Of a stretch of DNA of 6,349 bases, positions 1 through 4,685 are shown in pieces. A program made the translations under genes and the position numbers. The stretch is from the NCBI GenBank assembly GCA_012719255.1, contig JAAYAS010000182.1, positions 1 to 6,349 on the forward strand. The letters run 5' to 3'. Source of the stretch: Microbacteriaceae bacterium. Lineage in GTDB: Bacteria; Actinomycetota; Actinomycetes; Actinomycetales; Microbacteriaceae. Positions within the stretch are counted from its first letter, which is position 1, and each line of letters starts with the position of its first letter. A model generated the notes under the pieces. It was not told where the DNA came from. It worked only from the letters and a program-made list of their open reading frames with translations, and did not search any database.

Positions 1-65
1 TCGCCCGCGAGCGGATGCTGCCGCTGCTCGACGCGGCCACCGATGAGGAGCACGGCGACGACTGA
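1..65 (+). CDS. 3' end of an unidentified gene (partial)
   Basis: An open frame enters from the left edge (first full codon at position 3) and stops at TGA 63-65. The visible 20-residue tail reads ARERMLPLLDAATDEEHGDD, a short helix-like stretch followed by an acidic end. Codon choice (C/G in third positions) matches the neighbouring genes, and a hairpin pair follows the stop directly, as expected at the end of a real gene. The tail is too short to assign a family. Confidence 0.55.
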   Translation, partial: ARERMLPLLDAATDEEHGDD

Positions 66-99
66 GCCGCCACGGGCGGCGCCGTCCGGCCCCGACGGC
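66..99 (+). terminator. Two tandem GC hairpins after the first stop codon
   Basis: Directly after the TGA lie two perfect inverted repeats: GCCGCC (66-71), loop ACG, GGCGGC (75-80), then GCCGTC (81-86), 7-base loop, GACGGC (94-99). There is no T-run, so this is not a classical intrinsic terminator; in high-GC actinobacteria such U-less stems often mark gene ends. It may separate the upstream gene from the hydrolase promoter just downstream. Confidence 0.4.
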
Positions 100-102
100 C
101 GA

Positions 103-108
103 TAGCAT
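103..108 (+). promoter_or_regulatory. Putative -10 box (TAGCAT) of a leaderless hydrolase transcript
   Basis: TAGCAT fits the actinobacterial TANNNT -10 consensus and ends 8 bases before the ATG at 117, so transcription would begin at or within about two bases of the start codon. No convincing -35 hexamer lies 16-18 bases upstream. The purine run at 112-116 touches the ATG and is too close to act as a Shine-Dalgarno site, which favours a leaderless mRNA. Confidence 0.4.
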
Positions 109-116
109 GCCGGGAG

Positions 117-1022
117 ATGATCCCGACGCCCGCCATCGAGCCGCTCGACGCCGACTACCGGCCGTTCGAGCGCGGCCACCTCCCATGCCGCGACGGCCGC
201 TGGCTCGAGCACGCCGTCTACGGCGACCCCGACGGCGTGCCGCTCGTCGCCTTCCACGGCTCCCCCGGCACCCGCGCCGAGGCGGCGATCTACGGCCCCG
301 CCGCGCGCGTGCTCGGCGTGCGCGTGCTCGCGCTCTCGCGCCCGGGCTTCGGGCGCTCGACGCCGCATCCGCGACGCCGCATCGCCGACTTCGTCGACGA
401 CGTCGAGGCGGTGCTCGACCTCCGCGGCGCCGAGCGGGTGCGCGTCGTCGGCTACTCGGCGGGCGCCGCCTACGCGATGGCCGCGGCGATGCGCCTCGGC
501 GACCGCGTCGACGGCCTCGGCATGATCGCCCCGGTCGCGCCGCTGCCGATCACCCGGGCGCTGCCGGGCATCGGGGTGCCGCTGCACCTGTCGGGCGCGT
601 CGACGATGACGCTCGCCCGGCGCATCCCGGCGCTGCGCCGCGGCATCGACGCGATGACGCGCCGCTCGCGCGACTACCGCGGGCTCCCCGACGCCTCCGC
701 GGATGCGTTCCTCCACTCGCTCGCCGGCGCGCTCACCCGCGGGCCGTGGCCGACGATCGCCGACCTCGGCATCGTCATGCTCCGCGAGTGGGGCTTCGAC
801 CCGGCCGCGCTCGCCTGCGAGCGCGTCGAGATCTGGCAGGGGCGGCGCGACTGGCAGGTGCCGTGGATCGGCACCGCTCGGCTCGCCGAGCGCATCCCCG
901 GCGCCCGACTCCACCTCGATGCCACCGCGAACCACCACAACGTGATGACCCGGCACGTCGACGAGCTGATGATCGCGCTCGCCGCGCCGGCGCCCGGCGG
1001 CAGCGCATCCGCCGCTCGCTAA
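117..1022 (+). CDS. Alpha/beta hydrolase fold protein
   Basis: This 301-residue protein has the size and motif order of a soluble single-domain alpha/beta hydrolase. HGSPG (residues 47-51) is the oxyanion-hole loop after the first core strand. GYSAG (112-116) is the nucleophile elbow with Ser114. Asp245 in QGRRDWQVPW is the likely acid, and His273 or His274 in ANHHNVM the likely base, so the catalytic triad looks intact. No signal peptide is seen, so it should be cytoplasmic. The substrate cannot be read from sequence; esterase, lipase-like and haloperoxidase-like members share these motifs. A cap region (about 140-235) rich in Arg and Leu probably sets specificity. The start at 117 is chosen because the conserved region begins near residue 20 and a -10-like box sits just upstream. 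It is followed closely by the GNAT-AAA+ gene on the same strand and may be co-transcribed. Confidence 0.88.
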   Translation: MIPTPAIEPLDADYRPFERGHLPCRDGRWLEHAVYGDPDGVPLVAFHGSPGTRAEAAIYGPAARVLGVRVLALSRPGFGRSTPHPRRRIADFVDDVEAVLDLRGAERVRVVGYSAGAAYAMAAAMRLGDRVDGLGMIAPVAPLPITRALPGIGVPLHLSGASTMTLARRIPALRRGIDAMTRRSRDYRGLPDASADAFLHSLAGALTRGPWPTIADLGIVMLREWGFDPAALACERVEIWQGRRDWQVPWIGTARLAERIPGARLHLDATANHHNVMTRHVDELMIALAAPAPGGSASAAR

Positions 1023-1076
1023 CCTGGAGGCCCGCGGCGCACCGGCCGCGACCGTCCCGAAAGCAGTGTGATCCGC

Positions 1077-2360
1077 ATGACCGCCTGGCGCATCCGCGAC
1101 CTGCAGCCCCACGACCTCGACGGCCTCCTCCGGCTCTGGGACGAGTACCGCCGCACGGGCGCCGAGCCCGTGTACGCGCTCAACGAAGTGCTCGCCTCGA
1201 CCCGCAAGGACACCGCGATCGTCGCCGTCGCCGGCGACGAGATCATCGGCGCCACCGTCGCCCGCGCCGCCCACGACCAGGGCTGGGTCGTCTTCTTCGC
1301 CGTCGCCCAGGAGCACCAGCGCCGCGGCATCGGCCGCGCCATGCTCTCGGCGATCGAGCAGCGGCTCGCGCCCCTCGGCATCCAGCGGCTGTCGATCCTC
1401 GTGCCCGACGAGCAGACCCAGGTCGGCGCGCTCGCGAAGGCCGGCTTCGCCGACAAGCGCCACCTGCGCTACTTCGAGCGCGATGTGCCGATCCGCCACG
1501 ACGAGCTGCTGCTGCTGCGCGAGCTCGGCGGGCGCGTGCTCGGCCGCGACCGCTGGGACTCGATCGGCGGCATGCAGCGCGAGAAGCGCGTGCTCGAGCA
1601 GCGCCTCGTGCTGCCGCTCAGCGACCCCGAGCTCGCCGACCGCTTCGGCGTCGTGCCGCCCCGCGCGATCGTGCTGTTCGGCCCGCCCGGCACCGGAAAG
1701 ACGACCTTCGCGAAGGGCATCGCCTCGCGCCTCGAGTGGCCGTTCGTCGAGGTCTTCCCCTCGCGGCTCGCCGCCTCGCCGAAGGGGCTCGCCGGCGAGC
1801 TGCGCGAGACCTTCGAGCGCATCGAGGGGCTCGACCACGCCGTCGTGTTCATCGACGAGGTCGAGGAGATCGCGGTGCGCCGCGGCGGCGAGCCGCCCTC
1901 GCCGATGCAGGGCGTGACGAACGAGCTGCTCAAGCTCATCCCCGCGTTCCGCGAGAAGCCGGGGCGGCTGCTCATCTGCGCGACGAACTTCATCCGCGCG
2001 CTCGACCCGGCGTTCCTCCGCCACGGCCGCTTCGACTACGTCATCCCGATCGGCCTCCCCGACGCCGACGCGCGCCGGGCGATCTGGGAGCAGTTCGTGC
2101 CCGAGCAGGCCGCCGCCGGCCTCGACTTCGACGCGCTCGTCGCCGCCACCGACGGCTTCTCGCCCGCCGACATCGAGTTCGCCGCCCGCAAGGCCTCGCA
2201 GGTCGCGCTCGAGCGGGCCGTCGCCGACAACGGCGGCGCGATCGCCGAGGGGCCGACCCTCGACGACTTCCTCGCCGCGATCGGCGAGACCCGCACCACC
2301 GTGTCGGCCGAGGTCGCCGCCGAGTTCCGCGACGACATCGAGACGATCGCCAGACTCTGA
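1077..2360 (+). CDS. Fusion protein: N-terminal GNAT acetyltransferase, C-terminal AAA+ ATPase
   Basis: The 427-residue product has two domains. Residues 3 to about 135 form a GNAT N-acetyltransferase with the acetyl-CoA-binding motif A, QRRGIG (81-86), after the strand WVVFFAVA. From about 160 a classical Cdc48/FtsH-type AAA+ module begins with WDSIGG, then Walker A GPPGTGKT (202-209), Walker B VVFIDE (256-261), sensor-1 Asn304 in CATN, paired arginine-finger candidates Arg315 and Arg318 in LRHGRFD, and a sensor-2 helix GFSPADIEFAARKA (about 360-373). All ATPase residues appear intact, so it should hydrolyse ATP as an oligomer, with the GNAT domain where an adaptor N-domain normally sits. 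The expected pore-loop stretch (RLAASPKG) lacks an aromatic residue. ATG 1077 is preferred; an in-frame GTG at 1068 adds three residues. GAAAG (1059-1063) is a weak ribosome site. The target of either activity is unknown. The next gene starts 16 bases after the stop. Confidence 0.9.
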   Translation: MTAWRIRDLQPHDLDGLLRLWDEYRRTGAEPVYALNEVLASTRKDTAIVAVAGDEIIGATVARAAHDQGWVVFFAVAQEHQRRGIGRAMLSAIEQRLAPLGIQRLSILVPDEQTQVGALAKAGFADKRHLRYFERDVPIRHDELLLLRELGGRVLGRDRWDSIGGMQREKRVLEQRLVLPLSDPELADRFGVVPPRAIVLFGPPGTGKTTFAKGIASRLEWPFVEVFPSRLAASPKGLAGELRETFERIEGLDHAVVFIDEVEEIAVRRGGEPPSPMQGVTNELLKLIPAFREKPGRLLICATNFIRALDPAFLRHGRFDYVIPIGLPDADARRAIWEQFVPEQAAAGLDFDALVAATDGFSPADIEFAARKASQVALERAVADNGGAIAEGPTLDDFLAAIGETRTTVSAEVAAEFRDDIETIARL

Positions 2361-2376
2361 TGGCAGGTTTCCTCCG

Positions 2377-3279
2377 ATGAACACGCAACGACAGGCCCCC
2401 CGCCGCGCCCCCGACTCGCTGCTCCACCGGCAGCTCGACCGGGCGCTCACCGCGCAGCGCCCGGTCGCGATCGCGGTCGTGCGCCGGCTGCGCCGGCAGG
2501 CGCCGGATGCGACCCCCGAGGAGCTGCTGCGGCTCGCGGAGCGCTGGTACCGGGGCGCCGCGATGTCGGCCGGCGGCGGCGTCGGCGCGGCCGCGGCGAT
2601 CCCCGGCGTCGGCACCGCGGTCGGCGCCGCGATCGCCGGCGTCGAGATCCTCGGCTTCCTCGAGCTGTCGGCGCTCTACGCGCTCGTCGTCGCCGAGATC
2701 CACGGCGAGCCGGTGCACAACCCCGAGCGGGGCCGCACCCTCGTGATGGCGATCATGCTCGGCGACCAGGGCAAGCGGCTCATCCAGGACTTCCTCCTGC
2801 GCCGCGGCGCCGGCGGCCTCATCAACACCGCGTTCTGGGGCGAGCTCGTCGCGCAGGCGATCCCCGAGGTGTTCGTCGGCGAGCTCAGCCGCAAGCTCCG
2901 CGACGTGTTCGTGCAGCGCTTCGCCGGCCGCCAGATCGGCGGCGCGATCGGCAAGCTCGTGCCGTTCGGCATCGGCGCGGCGATCGGCGCGCTCGGCAAC
3001 GCCACCCTCGCCGCCGAGGTGATCCGCAACTCGCGGGGCGCCTTCGGTCCGCCGCCGGTCGGGTTCGTCGGCGAGATCGGCGATGCGGCGCTCGCCCGCG
3101 CCGACGCCGAGGCCGACGAGCGGTCGATCCGCCGCGCGGTCGAGCGCGCCGAGCGCGAGCAGCGGCAGCTGCTGCGCGACCGCGAGCGCGCGGAGCGCAA
3201 GGCGATCGGCCGCAAGGAGCGCCGCCCGCGCCGACGGCGGAAGAGCGACGACGGGCCCGCGGCGCCGACCGCCGATTAG
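2377..3279 (+). CDS. Hypothetical protein with Gly/Ala-rich hydrophobic segments and a basic charged tail
   Basis: I do not recognise this 300-residue protein with confidence. Residues 61-108 form a long Gly/Ala-rich hydrophobic stretch (SAGGGVGAAAAIPGVG, then AVGAAIAGVEILGFLELSAL), and a second, similar one covers about 186-213 (IGGAIGKLVPFGIGAAIGAL). Glycine-zipper spacing in both suggests membrane association or tight helix packing. Residues 236-290 are highly charged (RRAVERAEREQRQLLRDRERAER, given here only as a pattern of Glu/Arg repeats), probably a coiled coil ending in an RRPRRRRK patch. There is faint similarity in feel to EcsC-type proteins, but not enough to name it. GGCAGG (2362-2367) is a fair ribosome site 9 bases before the ATG. 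It lies 16 bases after the GNAT-AAA+ gene, so the two are probably translated from one mRNA and may act together. Its stop codon is embedded in the operator of the next gene. Confidence 0.75.
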   Translation: MNTQRQAPRRAPDSLLHRQLDRALTAQRPVAIAVVRRLRRQAPDATPEELLRLAERWYRGAAMSAGGGVGAAAAIPGVGTAVGAAIAGVEILGFLELSALYALVVAEIHGEPVHNPERGRTLVMAIMLGDQGKRLIQDFLLRRGAGGLINTAFWGELVAQAIPEVFVGELSRKLRDVFVQRFAGRQIGGAIGKLVPFGIGAAIGALGNATLAAEVIRNSRGAFGPPPVGFVGEIGDAALARADAEADERSIRRAVERAEREQRQLLRDRERAERKAIGRKERRPRRRRKSDDGPAAPTAD

Positions 3280-3295
3280 TTGCACCTGCAACTAA
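3276..3295. promoter_or_regulatory. Perfect 9+9 bp dyad, likely MarR-family operator
   Basis: TTAGTTGCA, a CC centre, and TGCAACTAA form a perfect inverted repeat ending 19 bases before the marR-like start codon. Its size, perfect symmetry and AT-rich arms in a GC-rich background match binding sites of winged-helix MarR dimers. It overlaps the TAG stop (3277-3279) of the preceding gene and covers the putative -35 box (3280-3285), so a bound regulator would block its own promoter. The assignment to the adjacent regulator is inference. Confidence 0.7.
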
Positions 3296-3308
3296 AAACT
3301 GGCAGGAT
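3280..3308 (+). promoter_or_regulatory. Putative promoter of the marR-like gene
   Basis: TTGCAC (3280-3285) is a fair -35 box, followed after exactly 17 bases by CAGGAT (3303-3308), a near-match to TAGGAT-type -10 boxes. Transcription would start around 3314-3316, at the ATG itself, giving a leaderless mRNA. The alternative reading is that GGCAGGA (3301-3307) is a Shine-Dalgarno site 7 bases before the ATG; the two uses overlap and the sequence cannot separate them. Confidence 0.4.
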
Positions 3309-3314
3309 CGCTCC

Positions 3315-3851
3315 ATGACCGAGCCGTCCGCATCCCCCGCCCCGCCCGCCGACGCCGAGCCCCGCTGGCTCGACCGCCGCGAGCAGGGGGCCTGGATGCG
3401 GCTGAGCGCCGTGCTCGAGCTGCTCCCCGCCGCGCTCGACGCCCAGCTGCGGCGCGACTCACGGCTCACCTACGTCGAGTACTACTCGCTCGCGATGCTC
3501 TCGGAGCACCCCGGCCGGCGGATGCAGACGAAGGACCTCGCCGCCTCCGCGAACGCGACGCTCCCCCGGCTCTCGCGCGTGCTCAACGGGCTCGTCGCGG
3601 CCGGCTACGTGGAGCGCCGGCCGAACGAGGCCGACGCCCGCGCCACCGACATCCTGCTCACCGGCGCCGGCATGGCCGCGCTCGAGGCGGCGGCGCCCGC
3701 GCACGTGCGGATGGTGCGCTCGACGGTGCTCGATCCGATCTCGAGCGACGACGTCGACACGCTGATCCGCATCGCCGACGCCTGGCTCGACGGGCTCGAC
3801 CCCGACCGACGGCTCAGCCGCGACCCGGACGAGCTGCCGGGCCGCGACTGA
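3315..3851 (+). CDS. MarR-family winged-helix transcriptional regulator
   Basis: The 178-residue protein has the MarR layout: an N-terminal helix for dimerisation (about 22-48), LTYVEYYSLAMLSEHPG (51-67), the DNA-binding helix-turn-helix MQTKDLAASANATLPRLSRV (70-89) with LNGLVAAGYVERR next, and the beta-wing around ADARATDILLT (106-116), which carries the family signature D-x-R-x-x-x-x-x-L-T. C-terminal helices (120-160) complete the dimer interface. The disordered, Pro/Ala-rich first 16 residues and charged last 15 are extra to the core. There are no Cys residues, so thiol-based oxidation sensing of the OhrR kind is excluded; a small-molecule ligand is more likely. It is probably autoregulated through the dyad at 3276-3295. 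No divergent efflux or enzyme gene sits beside it, so its other targets are not visible here. Confidence 0.92.
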   Translation: MTEPSASPAPPADAEPRWLDRREQGAWMRLSAVLELLPAALDAQLRRDSRLTYVEYYSLAMLSEHPGRRMQTKDLAASANATLPRLSRVLNGLVAAGYVERRPNEADARATDILLTGAGMAALEAAAPAHVRMVRSTVLDPISSDDVDTLIRIADAWLDGLDPDRRLSRDPDELPGRD

Positions 3852-3861
3852 GGGGGCGCCG

Positions 3862-3957
3862 CGCTCGCTGGGCGAGCGACAGGCTCTGCTCACCGCTTCG
3901 CTCGCCAGGCGAGCGACAGGCTCTGCTCACCGCTTCGCTCGCTAGGCGAGCGACAGG
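3862..3957. repeat. About 2.5 tandem copies of a 37-bp unit with embedded hairpins
   Basis: Unit 1 (3871-3907) and unit 2 (3908-3944) are identical except at one base near their ends (CCA against CTA); a third, partial copy (3945-3957) matches the first 13 bases, and the 8 bases before unit 1 match the unit's end with one or two changes. At each junction CGCTCGC and GCGAGCG form a perfect 7-bp stem around a 3-base loop (3862-3878, 3899-3915, 3936-3952). The third copy is coding: it holds the last codons and the TAG stop of the minus-strand CsoR-family gene. The repeat lies between convergent genes and may act as a two-way transcription barrier, although no T-runs are present. Confidence 0.85.
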
Positions 3958-4256
3958 AACAGCTTCTCCAGCTCCTCCGGCGTGAGCTCGGCGGTGTCGG
4001 AGTCGGTGAGGCACTCGCGCATCGAGGTCGCGATGATCGCGAACCCGGCGCGGTCGAGCGCCTTCGAGACCGCCGACAGCTGCGTGACGACGTCGCGGCA
4101 GCCGTCGCCGCGCTCGACGGCGTTGACGACGGCGTTGAGCTGGCCCTGCGCGCGGCGCAGCCGGTTGACGATCCGGCGACGGGCGGCCTCGCGCTCCTCC
4201 TCGGTCTGCGCGACCTCGGGCATCGGATCGATCCTCGACACCAATGACTCGGACAT
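3942..4256 (-). CDS. CsoR/RcnR-family (DUF156) repressor lacking the copper-site His
   Basis: The 104-residue product has the all-helical CsoR/RcnR core, RIVNRLRRAQGQLNAVV (28-44), Cys53 in DGCRDVVTQLSAVSKALDRA, and Cys82 in ATSMRECL. The 29-residue Cys-Cys spacing equals that of the copper ligands Cys36 and Cys65 of M. tuberculosis CsoR. The third ligand, His61 in CsoR, corresponds here to Ser78. The C-x-C pattern without His is that of CstR, which senses per- and polysulfides by linking the two cysteines. Persulfide or other thiol stress is therefore my preferred input, with metal sensing by other ligands not excluded. A 20-residue acidic N-terminal tail precedes the core. The start at 4256 is fixed by AAGGAG (4267-4262) 5 bases upstream; the frame is open back to 4334 but that start overlaps the previous gene and has no such site. 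It is second in the operon, 61 bases after the small Cys-rich gene, and likely controls the dyad at 4560-4575. Confidence 0.88.
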   Translation of the reverse strand: MSESLVSRIDPMPEVAQTEEEREAARRRIVNRLRRAQGQLNAVVNAVERGDGCRDVVTQLSAVSKALDRAGFAIIATSMRECLTDSDTAELTPEELEKLFLSLA

Positions 4257-4261
4257 CACCG

Positions 4262-4267
4262 CTCCTT
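4262..4267 (-). promoter_or_regulatory. Strong ribosome binding site deciding the repressor start
   Basis: On the minus strand AAGGAG, within GGAAGGAG (4269-4262), stands 5 bases before the ATG at 4256-4254. It is one of the best anti-SD matches in the window, rejects the longer open frame to 4334, and suggests independent, efficient translation of the repressor. Confidence 0.75.
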
Positions 4268-4317
4268 CCACTCGGACCGTACTGCTTCGAACCGCCAGGG
4301 TATCGCCAGTCGCCGCG

Positions 4318-4503
4318 TCAGCGACCGAACACACGGCTGAGGAAGCCGCCGCGGTTCGCCTTCGCGGCCTCGATCTCGGCGGCGCTGTGCTTGCCGTTGC
4401 ACCACTGCCCGGCGGGGACGGTCGCCTTCACTGCGGCGACGTGCTGGCCGCATCCGGCCCAGGTGGTCTTCTGGCAGACGTCGCACTTCACGGGTCGGCA
4501 CAT
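4318..4503 (-). CDS. Small Cys/His-rich protein of unknown function (61 aa)
   Basis: The 61-residue protein begins MCRPVKCDVCQKTTWAGCGQ and contains Cys2, Cys7, Cys10, Cys18, Cys35 plus His21 and His39. The patterns C-x2-C (7-10), C-x2-H (18-21) and C-x3-H (35-39) look like a compact zinc- or copper-binding knuckle. The rest is an Ala/Glu/Lys helix and a basic, aromatic tail (GGFLSRVFGR) that could touch membrane or nucleic acid. I recall similar short CRP...CxxC...TTWAGCGQH proteins in actinobacteria, without known function. The ATG at 4503 is supported by an excellent ribosome site, AGAAAGGA (4520-4513), 9 bases upstream, and by the promoter at 4581-4553. The frame stays open upstream to 4710, but that part would run through the promoter. 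It is the first gene of the operon with the CsoR-family repressor, so it is the likely effector of that circuit: metal chaperone, thiol buffer or regulator partner. Confidence 0.8.
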   Translation of the reverse strand: MCRPVKCDVCQKTTWAGCGQHVAAVKATVPAGQWCNGKHSAAEIEAAKANRGGFLSRVFGR

Positions 4504-4528
4504 GCTCGGGGGTCCTTTCTCGAGGGGG

Positions 4529-4544
4529 CGACCGCGATCGGTCG
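4529..4544. promoter_or_regulatory. Small dyad in the leader of the 61-aa gene
   Basis: CGACCG (4529-4534), CGAT, CGGTCG (4539-4544) is a perfect 6-bp inverted repeat with a 4-base loop. It lies between the predicted transcription start (about 4546, minus strand) and the ribosome site, so in the mRNA it would be a 5' stabilising stem; it could equally be a second protein-binding site. Confidence 0.35.
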
Positions 4545-4552
4545 ATAGGAGC

Positions 4553-4581
4553 AGTATATATACCCCCCTGGGTATCCGCAA
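4553..4581 (-). promoter_or_regulatory. Sigma-70-type promoter of the Cys-rich gene/repressor operon
   Basis: Read on the minus strand, TTGCGG (4581-4576) and TATACT (4558-4553) are separated by exactly 17 bases. TATACT is the best -10 hexamer in the window (one change from TATAAT). Predicted transcription start is near 4546, leaving a leader of about 43 bases with a good ribosome site. The spacer is occupied almost wholly by the ATACCC/GGGTAT dyad, so repressor and polymerase would compete directly. Confidence 0.7.
4560..4575. promoter_or_regulatory. CsoR-family-type operator, ATACCC-CCCT-GGGTAT
   Basis: A perfect 6+6 bp dyad: ATACCC (4560-4565), CCCT, GGGTAT (4570-4575). A G/C tract flanked by AT-rich ends, with TACCC and GGGTA arms, is the known operator form of CsoR/CstR/RcnR-family tetramers. 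It lies between the -35 and -10 boxes of the operon that encodes such a repressor, which strongly suggests autoregulation. A half-site, AGGGTAT (4297-4303), also occurs in the gap before the repressor gene. Confidence 0.75.
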
Positions 4582-4597
4582 CGGCCTGGATGAAGGG

Positions 4598-4633
4598 GAT
4601 TCAATTACCGGCGCCCCGTTCTGGTGATTCAAT
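4598..4633. repeat. Direct repeat GATTCAAT, two copies
   Basis: GATTCAAT occurs at 4598-4605 and again at 4626-4633, 28 bases apart start to start, in the AT-richer divergent region upstream of the thiamine-diphosphate enzyme. Each is preceded by GG plus one base. They could be paired sites of an unknown activator, but the words are short. Confidence 0.4.
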
Positions 4634-4649
4634 GAGAGGTCAACACCCT

Positions 4650-4678
4650 GCGACATCGACGACGTAGAAACATAGGAC
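4650..4678 (+). promoter_or_regulatory. Putative promoter of the ThDP enzyme, possibly leaderless
   Basis: GCGACA (4650-4655, four of six with TTGACA) and TAGGAC (4673-4678) are 17 bases apart, and the -10-like box ends 7 bases before the ATG at 4686, so transcription would start at the start codon. Alternatively AGGA (4674-4677) is a ribosome site 8 bases before the ATG, requiring a promoter further upstream. Confidence 0.35.
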
Positions 4679-4685
4679 CCATCCC

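Noticed and set aside
107..2380. 757-codon open frame on the + strand
   Set aside because: It is the +1-type shadow of two real genes; the product is almost all Arg, Ala and Pro, with no domain, and it overlaps the hydrolase and GNAT-AAA+ genes entirely.
2041..3291. 416-codon open frame on the minus strand
   Set aside because: Antisense to the AAA+ and hydrophobic-protein genes, low-complexity product, no ribosome site or family motif.
3862..3957. CRISPR-like array
   Set aside because: The copies are contiguous with no unique spacers, there are only 2.5 units, and one lies in coding sequence.
4276..4304. Internal promoter before the CsoR-family gene (TACGGT as -10)
   Set aside because: The matching -35 position reads GATACC, which is not -35-like; only an AGGGTAT half-site is notable there.
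4257..4334. N-terminal extension of the CsoR-family protein up to 4334
   Set aside because: It overlaps the previous gene, has no ribosome site, and the ATG at 4256 has AAGGAG at 5 bases.
3982..4548. 188-codon open frame on the + strand
   Set aside because: Antisense to the CsoR-family gene and the Cys-rich gene, both of which have recognisable motifs and good ribosome sites.
4555..4560. TATATA as a + strand -10 box for the ThDP gene
   Set aside because: No -35-like hexamer lies 16-18 bases upstream on the + strand, whereas the minus-strand reading has both boxes at ideal spacing.
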